The notes: a model not told the origin generated them from the sequence alone. Positions 45,931 to 63,998 are shown, numbered from the stretch's first letter. The stretch is DNA of 64,000 nucleotides from Tipula vernalis (GCA_958295665.1 OY282558.1:29223045-29287044), one strand, 5' to 3'. Program-made: numbers and translations.

Positions 45931-47455
45931 ATTTACGTTTACCAAAACTTCTAAGTTTATCTTTTATAAAATTTTTTATATTTCATACAACTAGTTTTCA
46001 AATTATTCCTTTAACCGGAAATCCTATAAATTGAAATAATTTAACCATTAATTTTTAGTGTAGAGACAAACCTTTTCATAATGGTCGAATTATTGAATAA
46101 AAAGTACGGAGAGATGTCGTTTGAATAACCAGAAGCTAATTTTGAAAATAATGGTTTATGTTTAGGCATTCTATAGCATTTTTTGCGAAACTACAGAAAG
46201 ACGTTTAGGACTCAATGTAGCAAACTTGGAACTGATTTATGTATATAATTTACCAAGTTTGCGAACACGTGAATGAGCTGAATATATTTAAGATTTTCAC
46301 TTAAAAACCTTATAATTATCTAAATCAAAATGAAAACATGAAAATTGTATGATTAATATGAATTAATCGTTGTTATTTTGTAATTTGCCTAAATTGCACA
46401 AATCTGAAAACTTAACTTGATGTAAAAAGTTGTACAATCAATTACCTTTACTGTTTTATGTGCAGTAAACAGATTTGAACTTTAAACGGTAAATTCAATA
46501 AAAAAAGCTCATAAATATTGAACTACTGTAAAATATTGTTAGTAAAAAAAAAGTTTTTCCATTTTCATCTCTCTGTTGTTGAAATTTATTTGATTTTTAT
46601 TTTTATAACTTTCTTTAAGATTTATGCGAGATTTTATATGTAGAGAGATACTACATATATGGTACCATTTAACAATTTTATTTAGTGAACAGATAAATTT
46701 TATATTAGAAAACTTAATTTAAAATTAAAGCTTCATATACTAGCTATATCCGAGTAGTAGTAAGTTTATAGACGTTAATATATTTCAAATGTCACAAGAT
46801 TGCTTTAGTCGGACGTTTGTATAAAACCTAAAACGATTGATCACAAAAATTTATTGCAAACGAATAACGCGAAGTGACTATATATTTAAGTTTGTTCTAC
46901 AAAAACCTTCTTATTTAATGAAATCAGGATTAAATTTCAATTCTACCAACAAAATAATTTTTTTTTGCTTCGGGGAAATCTTGGGAAAGCAGTAAGATCG
47001 TTGAAAACAATTTTTAATGAATTTTCAATTAAAATAAATTATGTACAATTTGATCAAATTATCGGAACAAAAATTAATTTATTTATAAATTTGATAAGGG
47101 AATCGAAAATAGATTGTTTATTGTTTCGTTATAATGAGGAGCTCTCATGATAACGAAACCAAAAATAATAAACAAAATCGATTTACGTCGTCGACAACAC
47201 ATAAATGAACGAATTTTGGAAATTAATACTTTTCAGAATTGATTTTTCATTTATTTCGTAAATGGAAATTGGTTTTCTCATATTTTTGGTTCAACGTACT
47301 TAACCCTATAACAACAGTGTCCTTCGTGTCCACCTGACTTACACTGTACTGGATACTAGCCCACCACTAACGCGCCACTATGGAATATCTAAATTTATTG
47401 TGTGGTGGACATGCAACGAATTAAAATTAGTGATGTACAAAACCAGTATAAAAAC
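45931..47455. other. AT-rich spacer, nothing recognised
   Basis: A 61-codon plus frame at 46965-47150 (ILGKAVRSLKTIFNEFSIKI...) is unrecognised. A GC-richer patch at 47290-47360 may be the edge of the gypsy scrap that follows. Confidence 0.35.
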
Positions 47456-47459
47456 TTAC

Positions 47460-47680
47460 TTACGATTTCAAATCTTCACCCGGCTTGAAAAGAGTTTCCC
47501 AGATATAGTTTAAGGATCTGGCCTCTTCTTTGACACATTTCTTTATATACCCAAAAAAAATTATGGATAGGTTTGAGCTCCAATATTTGGTATTACCTCG
47601 GACTTTGAGTGAAAATATAACCGTACTGTCGAGGTGCTCTACCATTCCGTTTAATTGCCGATGATAGTACGAATTTTGTG
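47460..47680 (-). pseudogene. Ty3/gypsy-type integrase fragment
   Basis: Minus strand: YYHRQLNGMVEHLDSTVIFS, LKVRGNTKYWSSNLSIIFFG and YIKKCVKEEARSLNYIWETL, then FKPGEDL. This follows the gypsy integrase region YHPxxNGMVERFHRxLKAAL, W...LP.VLLGIR, KED.G.S.AELVYG and LPGEF. The catalytic Glu of VERF is present (VEHL). Nothing of the rest of Pol is seen nearby. Confidence 0.65.
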
Positions 47681-47689
47681 CGATTCTAG

Positions 47690-48590
47690 AATTTTTATTA
47701 ACTCAGAGAAAAATATCGCACAAATGTTTTTTTAACCCTGGTTTTTAACATAATCACTTCAAAATGGAAATTTCAACTTAGTAGGAATTCCACGAGTTCC
47801 AAACTGGAATTGATTACTTGCACATTACGTTTGTAAAATTGAAATAAACCCGAAGTACCCTCGCTATCTTTGAAAGTACGCTTATCACATTTTGACAATC
47901 ACTGCTCAATAAAATTCTGTATAATAAAACTCAGTAATTGATATTAAAAAGAATTTGCCTTATCCCATACTTTTTCAAACTTTTTCAAACACATTCACCT
48001 TCACCCGAAGCAAAAAAAAACCGTCTTACTGTCATACATACATAAATTAAAAATTTCGTTTTGATTTAACATTAATAAAACTTCAAAAGTTTTTCTTTGT
48101 GCCTAAAAATTTAAATGTTTGGGAGAACAATAAAAAAAAATTGTTTGTCAAAATAAAAATAAAGTTAAAATTAATTGCTGTTGGCTTGGCTTTGGCTTAG
48201 TGATGAGGTAATATGCACATATTATTTACGACCAAATTTGTTTTAAAACTTCTACCATTTTGGGATGATTTGTATACAAAATATTTCGCACATTACAAAC
48301 AGTCACATAGCCGAGATAATTATATATATGTACATGTTTGTAATATTCAGCTAGGTAAGTTAACGAATCACTTAATCGGTACACATCTTCAAGATGTGAT
48401 ATCGCTTTGTGAATATGTCAACGTTGTCGGAGCTGCAATATTACCAATTTTATAACCCGGTGGCGTTGCTTGGCGATCTATGATAAAATGAAATACTTTG
48501 GTACTAATAAATTTACCTCGAATCGTTTAAGTTTACCTGAATCGATTAGTTGGACAAAATGCGCTGTATTCTAATTTGATATACCAGCCG
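47690..48590. other. Spacer, nothing recognised
   Basis: An 80-codon plus frame at 48213-48455 is unrecognised. Its last part may be a decayed upstream segment of the non-LTR fragment that follows. Confidence 0.3.
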
Positions 48591-48594
48591 AATT

Positions 48595-49110
48595 ATGTCC
48601 AAAGAATACAACTATAGTTTTATCATTGACGTATCTTTACAAATAAATAGGGCACTCCACAAACCTTTTTGTCAAAATTTATTAAATCAACATTACCGAT
48701 GTAGGGGAGTCACATTCAACGAAAACTTAATGTTTGATAGGATTATAGATAACATCATAGCCAAAGCAGACTCAATGTTTGGGTTTATCAAACGATTGAC
48801 CAGTGAATGTCAAGATAAATCTTACTATTCAATTTACATCAATAGAACTGAAAGTATTCAAAAAAAAAAAAATCCTCTTATTTCTATTAAAGAAAACCAA
48901 TTGGGATTACGACTATATTCGTCATCATGAAAATGTGGCACGGCTATCTTCATATTGTATAAGAGAAGATGCCAAGGCTACAAAATCTACACCCTTTAAA
49001 ATATAAGAGTTTTTATTTATATGCTGCCTTTATAGGGAACATTCTTCTTGGGCGTATTGATTCACCGTTCAAAGTAACAATAAATAAATTTTGGTTAAAA
49101 AAATTATTTG
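48595..49110 (+). pseudogene. Non-LTR retrotransposon, RT C-terminal remnant
   Basis: GVTFNENLMFDRIIDNIIAK and ADSMFGFIKRLTSECQDKS match the post-catalytic DLGVxFDxxLxFxxHI, KAxxxLGFIxR segment of jockey/CR1-type RTs. After an internal deletion and a shift come VFKKKKILLFLLKKTNWDYD and YIRHHENVARLSS, the VQKKFLxxLL.KTN.DYD.Y region. A GRIDSPF-like string follows near 49050. The catalytic part is missing. Confidence 0.7.
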
Positions 49111-52100
49111 TTTAATTATTATTAAAATATCGCATGTTATATGATTTTTAATTAAATTTTTATAAAACTTAATTACTGCATAATATCACAAAGTAAATGC
49201 AATCTAAAGTTTACCAAAATATGGAAAGGGATAGAAACTATTTTAATTGCCTTGCCAAGATACTTATTAAAATAAGTATGTTTAAATAAATAAGTATAAC
49301 TTTTGAAAAGGGCCTAAGTCCTTAAGTCACAAGACACTTTCACTCTATAAATCTCCCTATTTAATCATCACTTTATCGCTTTCAATTTACAGTTCATATA
49401 AACCAAAAATAATCCAGAATGTTCTGACAAAATAATTTGTAACGATATTCTATATTCTAACGTAAGTGTCACCGTAAAATAAAAATGGAATTAATTGCAA
49501 CTACGTAACAAATTGAATTAAAATCTGAATTTGCTGGCTAGATAAAGTGGTTCCCCTGCTTTGAACAACGGATCAATATGTCAGACAGGCTAGAGTCATC
49601 GGGATAAAACAAAAATAGAGCGATTAAACCCAGTTTATCATATTTGATCCCAAAGTTGATCCCAGTTGATCATATTGTAAATAAATAAAAATGGAGTGTT
49701 GAGCAGAAAATAATTCAAAGACATTAATAATAAACTATGTTTGAAACTATGCTCTCAAGCGTCATGGTTATCCAATTAGTGCCTAATAGATTTAGAACTA
49801 TTTATATAACAAAAAATTGTTTTATTGTTGTTTTAAAATGATTAATTAATTATCAAAAATGTTTGTCATTTAACCAATGATGATGATACTGATTAGAAAT
49901 TAGAGCATGCAGATAATATAATTTTAATTGTGTCGTAATTTTCCAAAAAAATGTTTAATGTGTTAATGTTGTCGTAATTTTCCAAAAAAATGTTTTTGTC
50001 TTAAAAATTTGACGATTATTGATTTTTTAAGGTTAGCGAAAATTTTTCCCGAGTCATTTTGATTAATCAGAACTCAAGGCATATACATTTTTGTATAGAC
50101 TAGTCATTAATTATGTTGTAATAGATATTATAAATCTTGTAAATTACTCAATGTATTCTCAAATCAATATCAAACTTTTCAATTTTCACAAACATACAGG
50201 GTAAAACAAAACTTTTATTTTATTAGTAACTTTTAATGATGTCGTAGATGTCAGTCATATACTTCTGCATTTGCAAAATGTACTTTAACCTGTAAATGGG
50301 CTGAAAATATAAAAGGCGAAAAAATTGAACAACTTTTGGTTTAGTTGAGTAGGGTTTAGTTAGTTAAAATTATTTTTTATTAAAAAGTTTGTTTGACAAA
50401 TAATTCATAATATGTACTATGTAGTACCGAAATGTCGATGAAACAATTTCGGTGTTGCCCGTTCTCTTCCATAAAAGAAATAAATCAAACCTACTCTATG
50501 GGATTATAAATCTTGCAAGTACGAGTACATATACTTTTTTTTGTTACATTGTGTTTTGTGGGATGTATAAATAAATTAACAATGTGATACATACAGTTTC
50601 CAAATTTGGTGGAATATCATCAGCCGCTATATAAAGAGTATAATCAAGCGTGTTAAGTGATGGCTGTTGCTTTCAACAAATACAGTAAAATCCAAAAGTT
50701 TATCGAATTTTAAATTATGAAGTATCGCAAAAATCCTTACAATTTTTCTCAGCTCTTAAGCAATTAGGCGATTAAAGTTGAATTAAAACAGTTATCTGTA
50801 ATTTCATAAATAGACGGCAATAATTTTATTATTTCTTTAAATTGTCTCACAACTCGAGAGAACCATTCAATTCACTTGATTAATTCAAAAACATCATTAA
50901 ATTGAACAACTTTATCCAAATGAAATTAGTAATAGGCATTCATGTATCACATAAAAAACATCTTAACAATTTCTATTATTTTTTTGTGTGTTTTGTGACC
51001 ATTCCAACTTTCATGTAATGATGTCTTATTATTTTGACTCTTTTTTTTTTGTTTTTTTTTGTTTGCATTATTGCCAAAATTAATCAAATGGAAACGAAAG
51101 GCAAATCGAAATTCCTAATCTAAAACAAAAAAACAATCGAGTTTGAATGAAGACAATGTTACGCCTTTTAACGTTTTTTTTTTTTTGCTTAACCCAACAT
51201 GTTAATTTATTCGATTTAAAGGGTATAATAATAAAACCAAAAGGTTTTTGTGTAGTAATTGGACCAATTATTTCTTGTAACCGATAGAACCTATTAATAA
51301 TCATTTCATTAGCTAATATATTTTTAAATCCCTTTATGAATATGCAAATTATGTTAATTAATACTTTTAACTATTTAAAAGTTGTTTAAATACATCACCT
51401 TAAAAATAAACAACATTCATTTGTTAATTTTTTTTTTAATTATTCGTAAAATAAAAATATAATTTCCCCTGAAATGAAAGCAGAAGTTTTCACTCCTTGT
51501 CCGCGTTTTGAACAATAAATGTGTGTTGTTCATTCAGTTATGCTCTCCAATAGAATCAATTAAGCTTTCTAATGCATTATTAATTGATTGGGCAAAAAAA
51601 TTAAGAAAAATGTTCTACTAACGAAAAATTTTGAAATGTAGGTAAGTTTTTGAAAAACAAATTTATGTTTTCATCGATTTCTCAGAGTTTGAAAAATATT
51701 AAAAAGAAAAACAAAAATTTGACAGACATTCTACCACATAAGGAATAAATGAAAATTCGTAGAACATTAAATTTCGCACAAATGGGAATGAAAACAAAAA
51801 GTGAAATGAAAAGCTCACAAAGAACAGAAGCAACATAAATATTCGAGATATCATAAAAAAATAACTTTAAATATTATGAAAACATCAAACAAATTTTTGT
51901 TATTCTTTATATTTATTTGGGTTTCTGCTGCTACTGCAAATGCTTAGACTTTCAAGTTTCTCGTTTCCCTTATAACATGTGGATAAAAAAAATATTTGTT
52001 TAGAAATTATTGTTTAAATGTTAGATTATTAATAATTTAAAAAGAAACGTTTTGTTGGAATTGAAATAAAATATTAAAGGATAAGGTCTCGGCTTACTTG

Positions 52101-52980
52101 TGTGTAACAGGAAATTGTGAATTATTTAAATTTCTAACCGATAGCTCCATCAGCTCATTTTAATTAGCTAGTTGAGTTAGTTAAACTGCATTAATTTTGT
52201 TCGGAATTTGTATGCATGTAATTTAAATTTGATTAAATTTTTAGAGAAATTGTTGATTAGAAACTGACAATTCTTCGTCTTTGACTTCAAATATATAGAT
52301 TTTATTTAAATTCTTTGTTTTCAAGAGTAGAGGAAAACAAACAATTCAAAATAACGAATTCCAAATTTATTCCTGAATGCTACGGTGCTAGAAGATTGAT
52401 GTTAAAATTACATATTTATCTAGCACAAACAAATTAATCTAAATGATACCTACATATTTGGTTGGTTTTGTAATACCTATATAAAAAAGTAGAGACACAA
52501 AATATATAATGTTATAGGTGTTAGAAAGATTCAATATTTTTCTTTTGTTTTTATCTTGATTAATTAAGTAAATGGAAAAATTTGCCATTCGGGGCTAATG
52601 AATATCCCAAACAGCAACATTAATATTTCTGTTGTTCCAATTTATCAAGGTAGAAATAGAAAAAATGTTTCGCCTGAAATTTATGAGCCTTAAACCAACA
52701 TAGTTTTTATGATTATGTGTTACTAGAAATTAATGATGAGAAAACACTTGACTAAAATGAGATTTCAATTTTTAAAAGAAGTGTATAAGATAGCTTCTTA
52801 ACTATCCAAATATTTAGAATTATTTTCACTAAATTATTTCGTTCTTGTCAAATTATTGAAAGCATCGTAAATGATTAAAGCTTAATTTTCAATTCATCAT
52901 TACATTTGTGACTTTTTTGAATTAATTTCTCTAAATCTTCCTAAAAATCTTTCTAAAATAATTCGTATTTTTGCCTTCAA
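49110..52980. other. AT-rich stretch, nothing recognised
   Basis: No motif on either strand. A 26-bp direct duplication (GTCGTAATTTTCCAAAAAAA) lies at 49931-49956 and 49970-49995. The minus frame 51080-51304 is unrecognised. Confidence 0.4.
49931..49995 (+). repeat. 26-bp tandem duplication, 39-bp period
   Basis: TGTCGTAATTTTCCAAAAAA followed by ATGTTT is repeated exactly after 39 bp. Confidence 0.7.
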
Positions 52981-52984
52981 AATG

Positions 52985-53260
52985 CTAGTTTAACGCGGCT
53001 TGGAGTACGTCATCGATGTCCAAATAATTTCCAGGAAGCTCTTTTCTGGAATTTGGAAAAAGGAAGCAATCACTGAGTTGTGAAATCTGGACTGAGTACC
53101 CAATTATTTTAAGACCGCATACCATCATACGGCTTATTGCAATTTTGGGTTGCATTTGCAATTCGCCTTTTATCAGTTTTCCTTTCCTTTTGCGCTTGAC
53201 AATTCTTTCCAAGTCCCAAAACATTGTTGACATTACCTTCCCAGCGGAAGCCTCGAATTA
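52985..53260 (-). pseudogene. mariner transposase fragment, collapsed
   Basis: Minus strand: FEASAGKVMSTMFWDLERIV, where ASAGKVMATVFWD is a strong mariner signature. It is followed at once by KRKRKGK, then PKIAISRMMVCGLKIIGYSV, SDCFLFPNSRKELPGN and DIDDVLQA. The latter correspond to the end of the DDE domain (SDYFLFPNLKKWLAG...DEV), keeping the third Asp. The second catalytic Asp and its surroundings are deleted. The frame is open for 90 codons despite the losses. Confidence 0.75.
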
Positions 53261-53299
53261 AATTTCTTAGGGGTTAGATCACCCTCTGTACGCTAGTGC

Positions 53300-59005
<5,706 letters not shown>

Positions 59006-59075
59006 TAATTTTGTTATTTTTTATAAATTTCCTAAATAATAATTTGTTAAATTACAATGTTACTAATGCTAGATT

Positions 59076-59284
59076 TCACAACAAAATAGCCAAATCAACA
59101 TGTGAATTCCTCAATGAAATTATTGATATATTTGAAAATAAGATCCTGCCCAAAATGGAAGAAAATGATAATTTGTGCATCGTGGGAGATTTTAACTTTC
59201 CAAACTTAAATTGGAAACGAATTGACGGAATACTTGCAACGTTTGGTAACACGGCCAATACCTCTTTGGTGATAGATTAATTTT
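59076..59284 (+). pseudogene. Non-LTR retrotransposon endonuclease fragment
   Basis: STCEFLNEIIDIFENKILPK and NDNLCIVGDFNFPNLNWKRI, then GNTANTSLVID. GDFNxPxxxW is the second conserved block of an AP-type endonuclease, preceded by its usual helix. It stops at 59278 just where VDF.F would follow. It has the same orientation as the RT scrap at 61530-61790 and may come from one element. Confidence 0.7.
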
Positions 59285-59289
59285 TTGAT

Positions 59290-60730
59290 GTCATTTAAAT
59301 TTTTAAAATCCAAATTTTAGTATGAAAGTTTTAACAAATATTATTAGGTTTTGTTGTGACAAAATATTTGCATTTTTAAAATCAAATAAGAATATCAGTA
59401 AAAAAATCTAATCACATTTAAATTTCATTGGTCATTTCGTGAAAAATGAACTTAATATTTTCATAAAATTCGAAATATATAGTACATTATATTGTATGTT
59501 TTATGATTGGAGTTTCTAAAACTACCTTTTTAGATCCAAATTCAAAGTTAACAAAAAACCCGTTTTCGATTCGCTTCATATTGAAATCTGCTATAATGCA
59601 CATAATATTAACAGTAATATGTATACCTAAACGACATGCGTAGGTATATATTTTGGTGGTGGGGAAAAGTATGATATTTATTGTTGTCGGATACTGTTAT
59701 CTTTAAACAAAAATATTTCCCCATCTTCGCAGAAATAATCGCCTAAAATTATTTATTTTTCTAGTTATGATAAAATAAAAAAAATATTAATTGAATAAAC
59801 TTTAAAAAATAAATTTTCGGTAGAACTTTTTTATATTATGTGATGAAAACTTATTTGCTTTTCTTATATTCGATAATAATCGAGGGTTTAATAATTAAAA
59901 ATATTTTTTAGGATAAACAATAAATGGATTTACATACTCGTATATACAAAATGAATATTATGCTCGATTGATGTAGGTTATCTCCTCTACTGTATCAGGC
60001 CAGACTACCTCTGAGATTAATTATTTATGGTCAATTAAGCTCATAAAATAGATTAAATTTAACAACATAAATTATTTCGAAAATTTTAATATTTATTTAG
60101 AGATTATTACCAAAAAAAAAAAATTATGTTTACACAAGTAGTGTTGGATTTAAATTTATTAAGCTAATTAGGTATTATAAATAAAACAATACTTATTCTA
60201 ATTAAAGAATTTTTTTTTGTTGGTACACGGGCACACGCGATAATAGATTTCAATTAATCTAACGATGAAAAACATCATCACATAAACAAAAAAACATTAG
60301 ATTAATCATTCCGCTTGTCTAAAATTTATGTTGTTCATTACATAGAATCAGAAGGAATTCGCCAACAACACTTCAAGAAAATGTATCAAAATATGTATAT
60401 GAATAAAGATTCGGGTATTACATATTTAGAAAAATTAAAGAAAATTTTTTTTTGAGCGGAAGAAAACGACTTTAATGTTTTTGTTTTTGTTTTGGTTAAG
60501 GTAAAATTAACTGTCTTCCAGTTTATAGGTCATAAAATAAAATAGGTACATCAAAATAGCTAGTTATGTTTATATGATAATAAAACAGAGATATGTTTTT
60601 GGATTTTTTCTGGGAGAATTTGGAAGTACATAGTTGAACAATGTCCTGAATATTAAATATTGAGCTTTATTGTCCTGACAACATTTTACAGATAAAAAAG
60701 AACATTTTTTTTTTTTGAAGTTATTATAAT
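59290..60730. other. AT-rich spacer, nothing recognised
   Basis: No coding motif on either strand. Confidence 0.4.
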
Positions 60731-60738
60731 CATGTAAG

Positions 60739-61086
60739 ATTCTTTCGGTTTTTTATAGACAAAATATATTAAAAATAATGGCATTCACAACAATTTCGAC
60801 TTGTTAATCAGAAAAAATGAACAGGCCAATCATGAGTAGACCGAATTGTTTGTTTGTACGAACTTATCAGTACGAAACCAAACTACCACAGAGAAAGCTC
60901 AAGAAAAGTTTTCATTTTTTGGAGTCGACACACTTCGGGTTAAAGTACGGGTGGGATTTTGATGTTTCTAATTTTTCCGGTATATTTATAAATGATTGGC
61001 CTCTTCATTTTTTCTGATTAACAAGTCGAAATTGTTGTGAATGCTATTATTTTGAATATATTTTGTCTATAAAAAGCCGAAAGAAT
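60739..61086. mobile_element. Fold-back with 95-bp arms and 158-bp loop
   Basis: ATTCTTTCGG...GACAAAATATATT..AAATAATGGCATTCACAACA through AGGCCAATCAT (60739-60833) is mirrored at 60992-61086 with a few substitutions and one small indel. The loop holds a GC-richer block (CACTTCGGGTTAAAGTACGG). The plus frame 60817-61017 only spans the loop. No target duplication seen. Confidence 0.65.
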
Positions 61087-61529
61087 TTTATTGATTTAAT
61101 ACAGACAAACTTTCTCTTTCTATAATCATGTAATAACAAACTTAACTTTCGTTTGTTTGCAAGTGCTGAAGAGGCTATATCTCAGTAATTTTAATCGACA
61201 TTTATAAAGGCTTGTGGCACATAATCTTCGTCGTTTAATTTCGGTGTATCAAAAATTTATTTTATCTAGAAGTATTCGAAGATAGATGTCGTTCTAATAA
61301 CATTTCAGCTTCATTATTAAAAGATTTCACAATGTTGGCAATTCCTTCGGATTTAATGAAATTAGCAGAATTTTCACAGAAATGGAAAATAATTAAGTCA
61401 CACCAATTTTCAAAAGTAAAACAAGAAATGATGTTTCTTGTTAAAGAAGGATTACATCAATATCTATACGTTACCCTAATTAATTGAACAACTCATTTAG
61501 ATCTTAGGTTCCTCGGTTTATCTTATAGT

Positions 61530-61790
61530 GTCAGCATGGTTTGGCAACATTAGCAAATCTTGTTGAATTTACCAGTAACACCATTATGGAAATCGAAAAC
61601 TATAAGCAAGTTGATGATTGTGGCTCCATCCGACATTGTAAAACATTGGAAGGCTTGTTTAGGATCGGTTTCTCCAAACAATTGTTGATTGGTTTAAATC
61701 ATATTTGAGTAACCGTATTTAGTAGGAAATAAAAAATCAGAATTAATTCATCTACCTCAGGGATCCCACGATGCTCCGACCTGAAAATAT
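61530..61790 (+). pseudogene. Non-LTR retrotransposon, RT fragment
   Basis: QHGLATLANLVEFTSNTIME and IENYKQVDD match the QHGFxxGRSTxTNLxEFxxxI...VDVVYTDFSKAFD region. The catalytic FSKAFD part is scrambled. GFSKQLLIGLNHI then matches GFSxxLLxWFxSYLSNR, and LPQGSHDAP, read after a shift, matches the SGVPQGSHLGP box. Several shifts and stops; inactive. Confidence 0.65.
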
Positions 61791-61799
61791 TTTATTTCA

Positions 61800-62160
61800 A
61801 TTTTAACTCTTATTCTTAATATTATCTTTGATTTTATTTTTTAATTTAAAATATTATTTGTTTAATCGAAATAGCATTGTTTCTTACAATAATGTACTCA
61901 AGTCAAATAGACTTTTCTGAAAATAAATAAACCAAAACCAAAGAAAAAACGATCAATGCTGCTCTAAAGAGTTGTTAAAATGTCTAACAGAATAAACCAA
62001 CATTTTTGTGTTTTATTCGACCAATTTAAAGGAAACTTTTCAGTAAAGGATAATAAGGGCTGAAAATACAGACATGTCATTTGGAAGTTTTATTTATTTT
62101 GGAATAAAGAAATCATCTCTTCCAAGTTTTATTAAACAATTCAAATTACTAATAAACGTT
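61800..62160. other. Spacer downstream of the P450
   Basis: AT-rich. AATAAA-like strings occur on the minus strand (TTTATT near 62090), as expected for a 3' end of the P450, but none stands out. Confidence 0.3.
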
Positions 62161-62163
62161 GTT

Positions 62164-63280
62164 TTAAATTTTTTCCAACCGAAGATAAAGACCATTTTTT
62201 GGCACGTGAATCATCGATACCTTATCAATTTCAATTGGTATCTCGGTTTTCTCACATACCGTAAACTTAAAATCTTTTAGTAGCACGGCTAGACCGATTT
62301 TAGATTGAATAATGCCGTATCGCATTCCCATACAATAACGTGGCCCTTCGCCAAATGCTAAATACGAATATTGATGTTGTTTAATCTTTTCATCGTCTTT
62401 AAATCGATCCGGATCAAAAATCTCTGGATTGGGGTAATATTTTGGGTCATGGTGAAAAGCTAATGCTGGTATTATACATCGAACACCGATCGGTATTTCT
62501 GAACCATTCGGTAAGGTATACTTTGTAGTTGTAATACGATGCAATGTGGCGGCCGTCGGGAAAATACGCTGGCTTTCTAAAATAAAAATTAAAAAATTGT
62601 CAAAATATGTTAACATTATAAAATGTTCCTTTACCTAAAATAATTCGTTCGATATATTCCATTTCATTAATCCCATCATATGTAAATTGCTCATCATGAT
62701 TCTGATAAATCTGACAGATTTCATTTCGCGCCTTTTCTTGTATCTCCACATTTTGTGCCAAATAGTACATCGCAATTGACATGGTGTTCGATGATGTTTC
62801 AAATCCGGCAAACAAAAACATATAACATTGTGCTGCAATCTCTTCAAAGGAGAGCTTGTCAGAGGTTTTTTCTTGATCGTCATCCAAATTTCCGTGATAA
62901 TGAAGCTGCATGAGCAGCTGCAAAAAATCATTTCGCACGATGTTATGCTTCCGCCGATAATCAATAGTCTCTCGTATTAAATCCATAAAATATTCTGTCA
63001 CTTCTTTATCGTGTATCCGAAGGTTCAACCATTTGGCCTCACGGCTGAACAAAAATGATACAAACATTTTCATCGTACGAAATTTCGAGAACCGGAACAT
63101 TTTACTTGTGACACGGCGAAATTTCGAATTTGGATCAAATATCGAATTAGACTCAACACTAAAGACAGCACTGGCGATCGCATCCGTTGTAAATCGTGCA
63201 AATAAATCGCGTATCTCAATAACATCATCAACGTTGTAATTGTTTCGTCAACAAAATCACGCAATCTAGATCCACAATTC

Positions 63281-63282
<2 letters not shown>
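62164..63282 (-). pseudogene. Cytochrome P450, CYP6-like, 5' truncated and frameshifted
   Basis: Two exons on the minus strand: 63282-62635 and 62576-62164, joined by a 58-bp GT-AG intron that splits the Glu codon of the ExxR motif (L-E-S-Q-R). Signature motifs are all present: AGFETSS in the I helix (about 62812-62796), ESQR, FDPDRF in place of PERF, and FGEGPRYCMGMRYG around the heme cysteine (about 62355-62320). The order, length and RDLFARFTTDAI segment fit the CYP6 family of insect microsomal xenobiotic oxidases. About 353 codons remain of some 500. The start is lost at 63282, where the 30-base poly(A) of a non-LTR element abuts the frame. A one- or two-base shift at about 63236 separates RLRDFVDE from VIEIRDLFAR. 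The heme half looks intact, so loss of function is recent. Confidence 0.75.
62577..62634 (-). other. P450 intron (58 bp, GT-AG)
   Basis: On the minus strand, GTAAAGGAAC opens the intron and TTTTTATTTTAG closes it. Removal restores YIERIIL-ESQRIFPTAAT in frame, which fixes both boundaries. Confidence 0.85.

Positions 63283-63284
<2 letters not shown>

Positions 63285-63314
<30 letters not shown>
63285..63314 (-). repeat. Poly(A) tail of a non-LTR element
   Basis: Thirty T on the plus strand, hence A30 on the minus strand, after the stop and short 3' untranslated region of the element at 63363-64000. It marks the exact 3' insertion edge, against P450 coding sequence. Confidence 0.8.
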
Positions 63315-63317
<3 letters not shown>

Positions 63318-63362
63318 TACATACATATTTTAATTGGGTGCAGAGCGGACTTATTAACGGTC

Positions 63363-63998
63363 CTAGCTCCTTGTAACTGTCAGAGCTTCTGCACCCAATG
63401 CGCGATCCTTCAAGTAAAGATTAATAGCTACCTTAAATTTATTCATTTTGTATTCCTCCGGAAATTTGAAGTGTATTAGCGAATTCCACTTTTTTGATGT
63501 TCGATATACAAATTCGCGCTTAATTTCTTCAGTTCGAGGTTTCGGGAGCTTCACCGTAAACCTATGTGCATTGGTTGTTCCTCTTGTTACTCTTGTTGTT
63601 GTAACGAATGGTGGTATTTTCTCCGATAGTTCTGCAGAACATTTACCATGTAAGCATCTGTAGAAGACGCAGAGTTCTGCAACATCTCTGCGATGCTGTA
63701 AGCTGTCTAGTTCTTGGGTAAGTCTGGGATTCCGTATTATTCGGATAGCGCGGCGTTGAACCCTGTCCAATAACTGGAGGGTGGTACTAGACGGACCTCC
63801 CCAAACTTGACAGCAATACTCTATACATGGTCGGATGAAGGTTTTATATATCTGGAGAACTTGATGCGATTTAAAAAACCTTCTGCATCTATTTAGGAAC
63901 CCGAGTTTTTTTGAAGCTGATTTAGCCAATGCAACAATGTGTTCATTCCATTTGAGTTTGTTACTTATTTGAACACCAAGCAGTCGAATTGAGTCGCA
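63363..63998 (-). CDS. Non-LTR retrotransposon ORF2, C-terminal part (runs off window)
   Basis: An uninterrupted frame of 211 codons on the minus strand continues past the window edge. SIRLLGVQISNKLKWNEHIV and ASKKLGFLNRCRRFF form the post-catalytic segment of a non-LTR reverse transcriptase. IYKTFIRPCIEYCCQVWGG, LLDRVQRRAIRIIRNPRL, HRRDVAELCVFYRCLHGKCS and ELSEKIPPF form the long conserved C-terminal region. Near the end, FVYRTSKKWNSL and FPEEYKMNKFKVAINLYLKD match the final RTxxxWNSLP..VFP..Y....FK..VN.YL block. Intact frame plus intact A30 tail suggest a fairly young insertion. The catalytic YxDD part lies outside the window. Its target duplication would be at its other end. Confidence 0.8.
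   Translation of the reverse strand, partial: CDSIRLLGVQISNKLKWNEHIVALAKSASKKLGFLNRCRRFFKSHQVLQIYKTFIRPCIEYCCQVWGGPSSTTLQLLDRVQRRAIRIIRNPRLTQELDSLQHRRDVAELCVFYRCLHGKCSAELSEKIPPFVTTTRVTRGTTNAHRFTVKLPKPRTEEIKREFVYRTSKKWNSLIHFKFPEEYKMNKFKVAINLYLKDRALGAEALTVTRS

Noticed and set aside
62635..62964. 109-codon minus-strand frame inside P450 exon 1
   Set aside because: It is an alternative frame over the P450 coding sequence.
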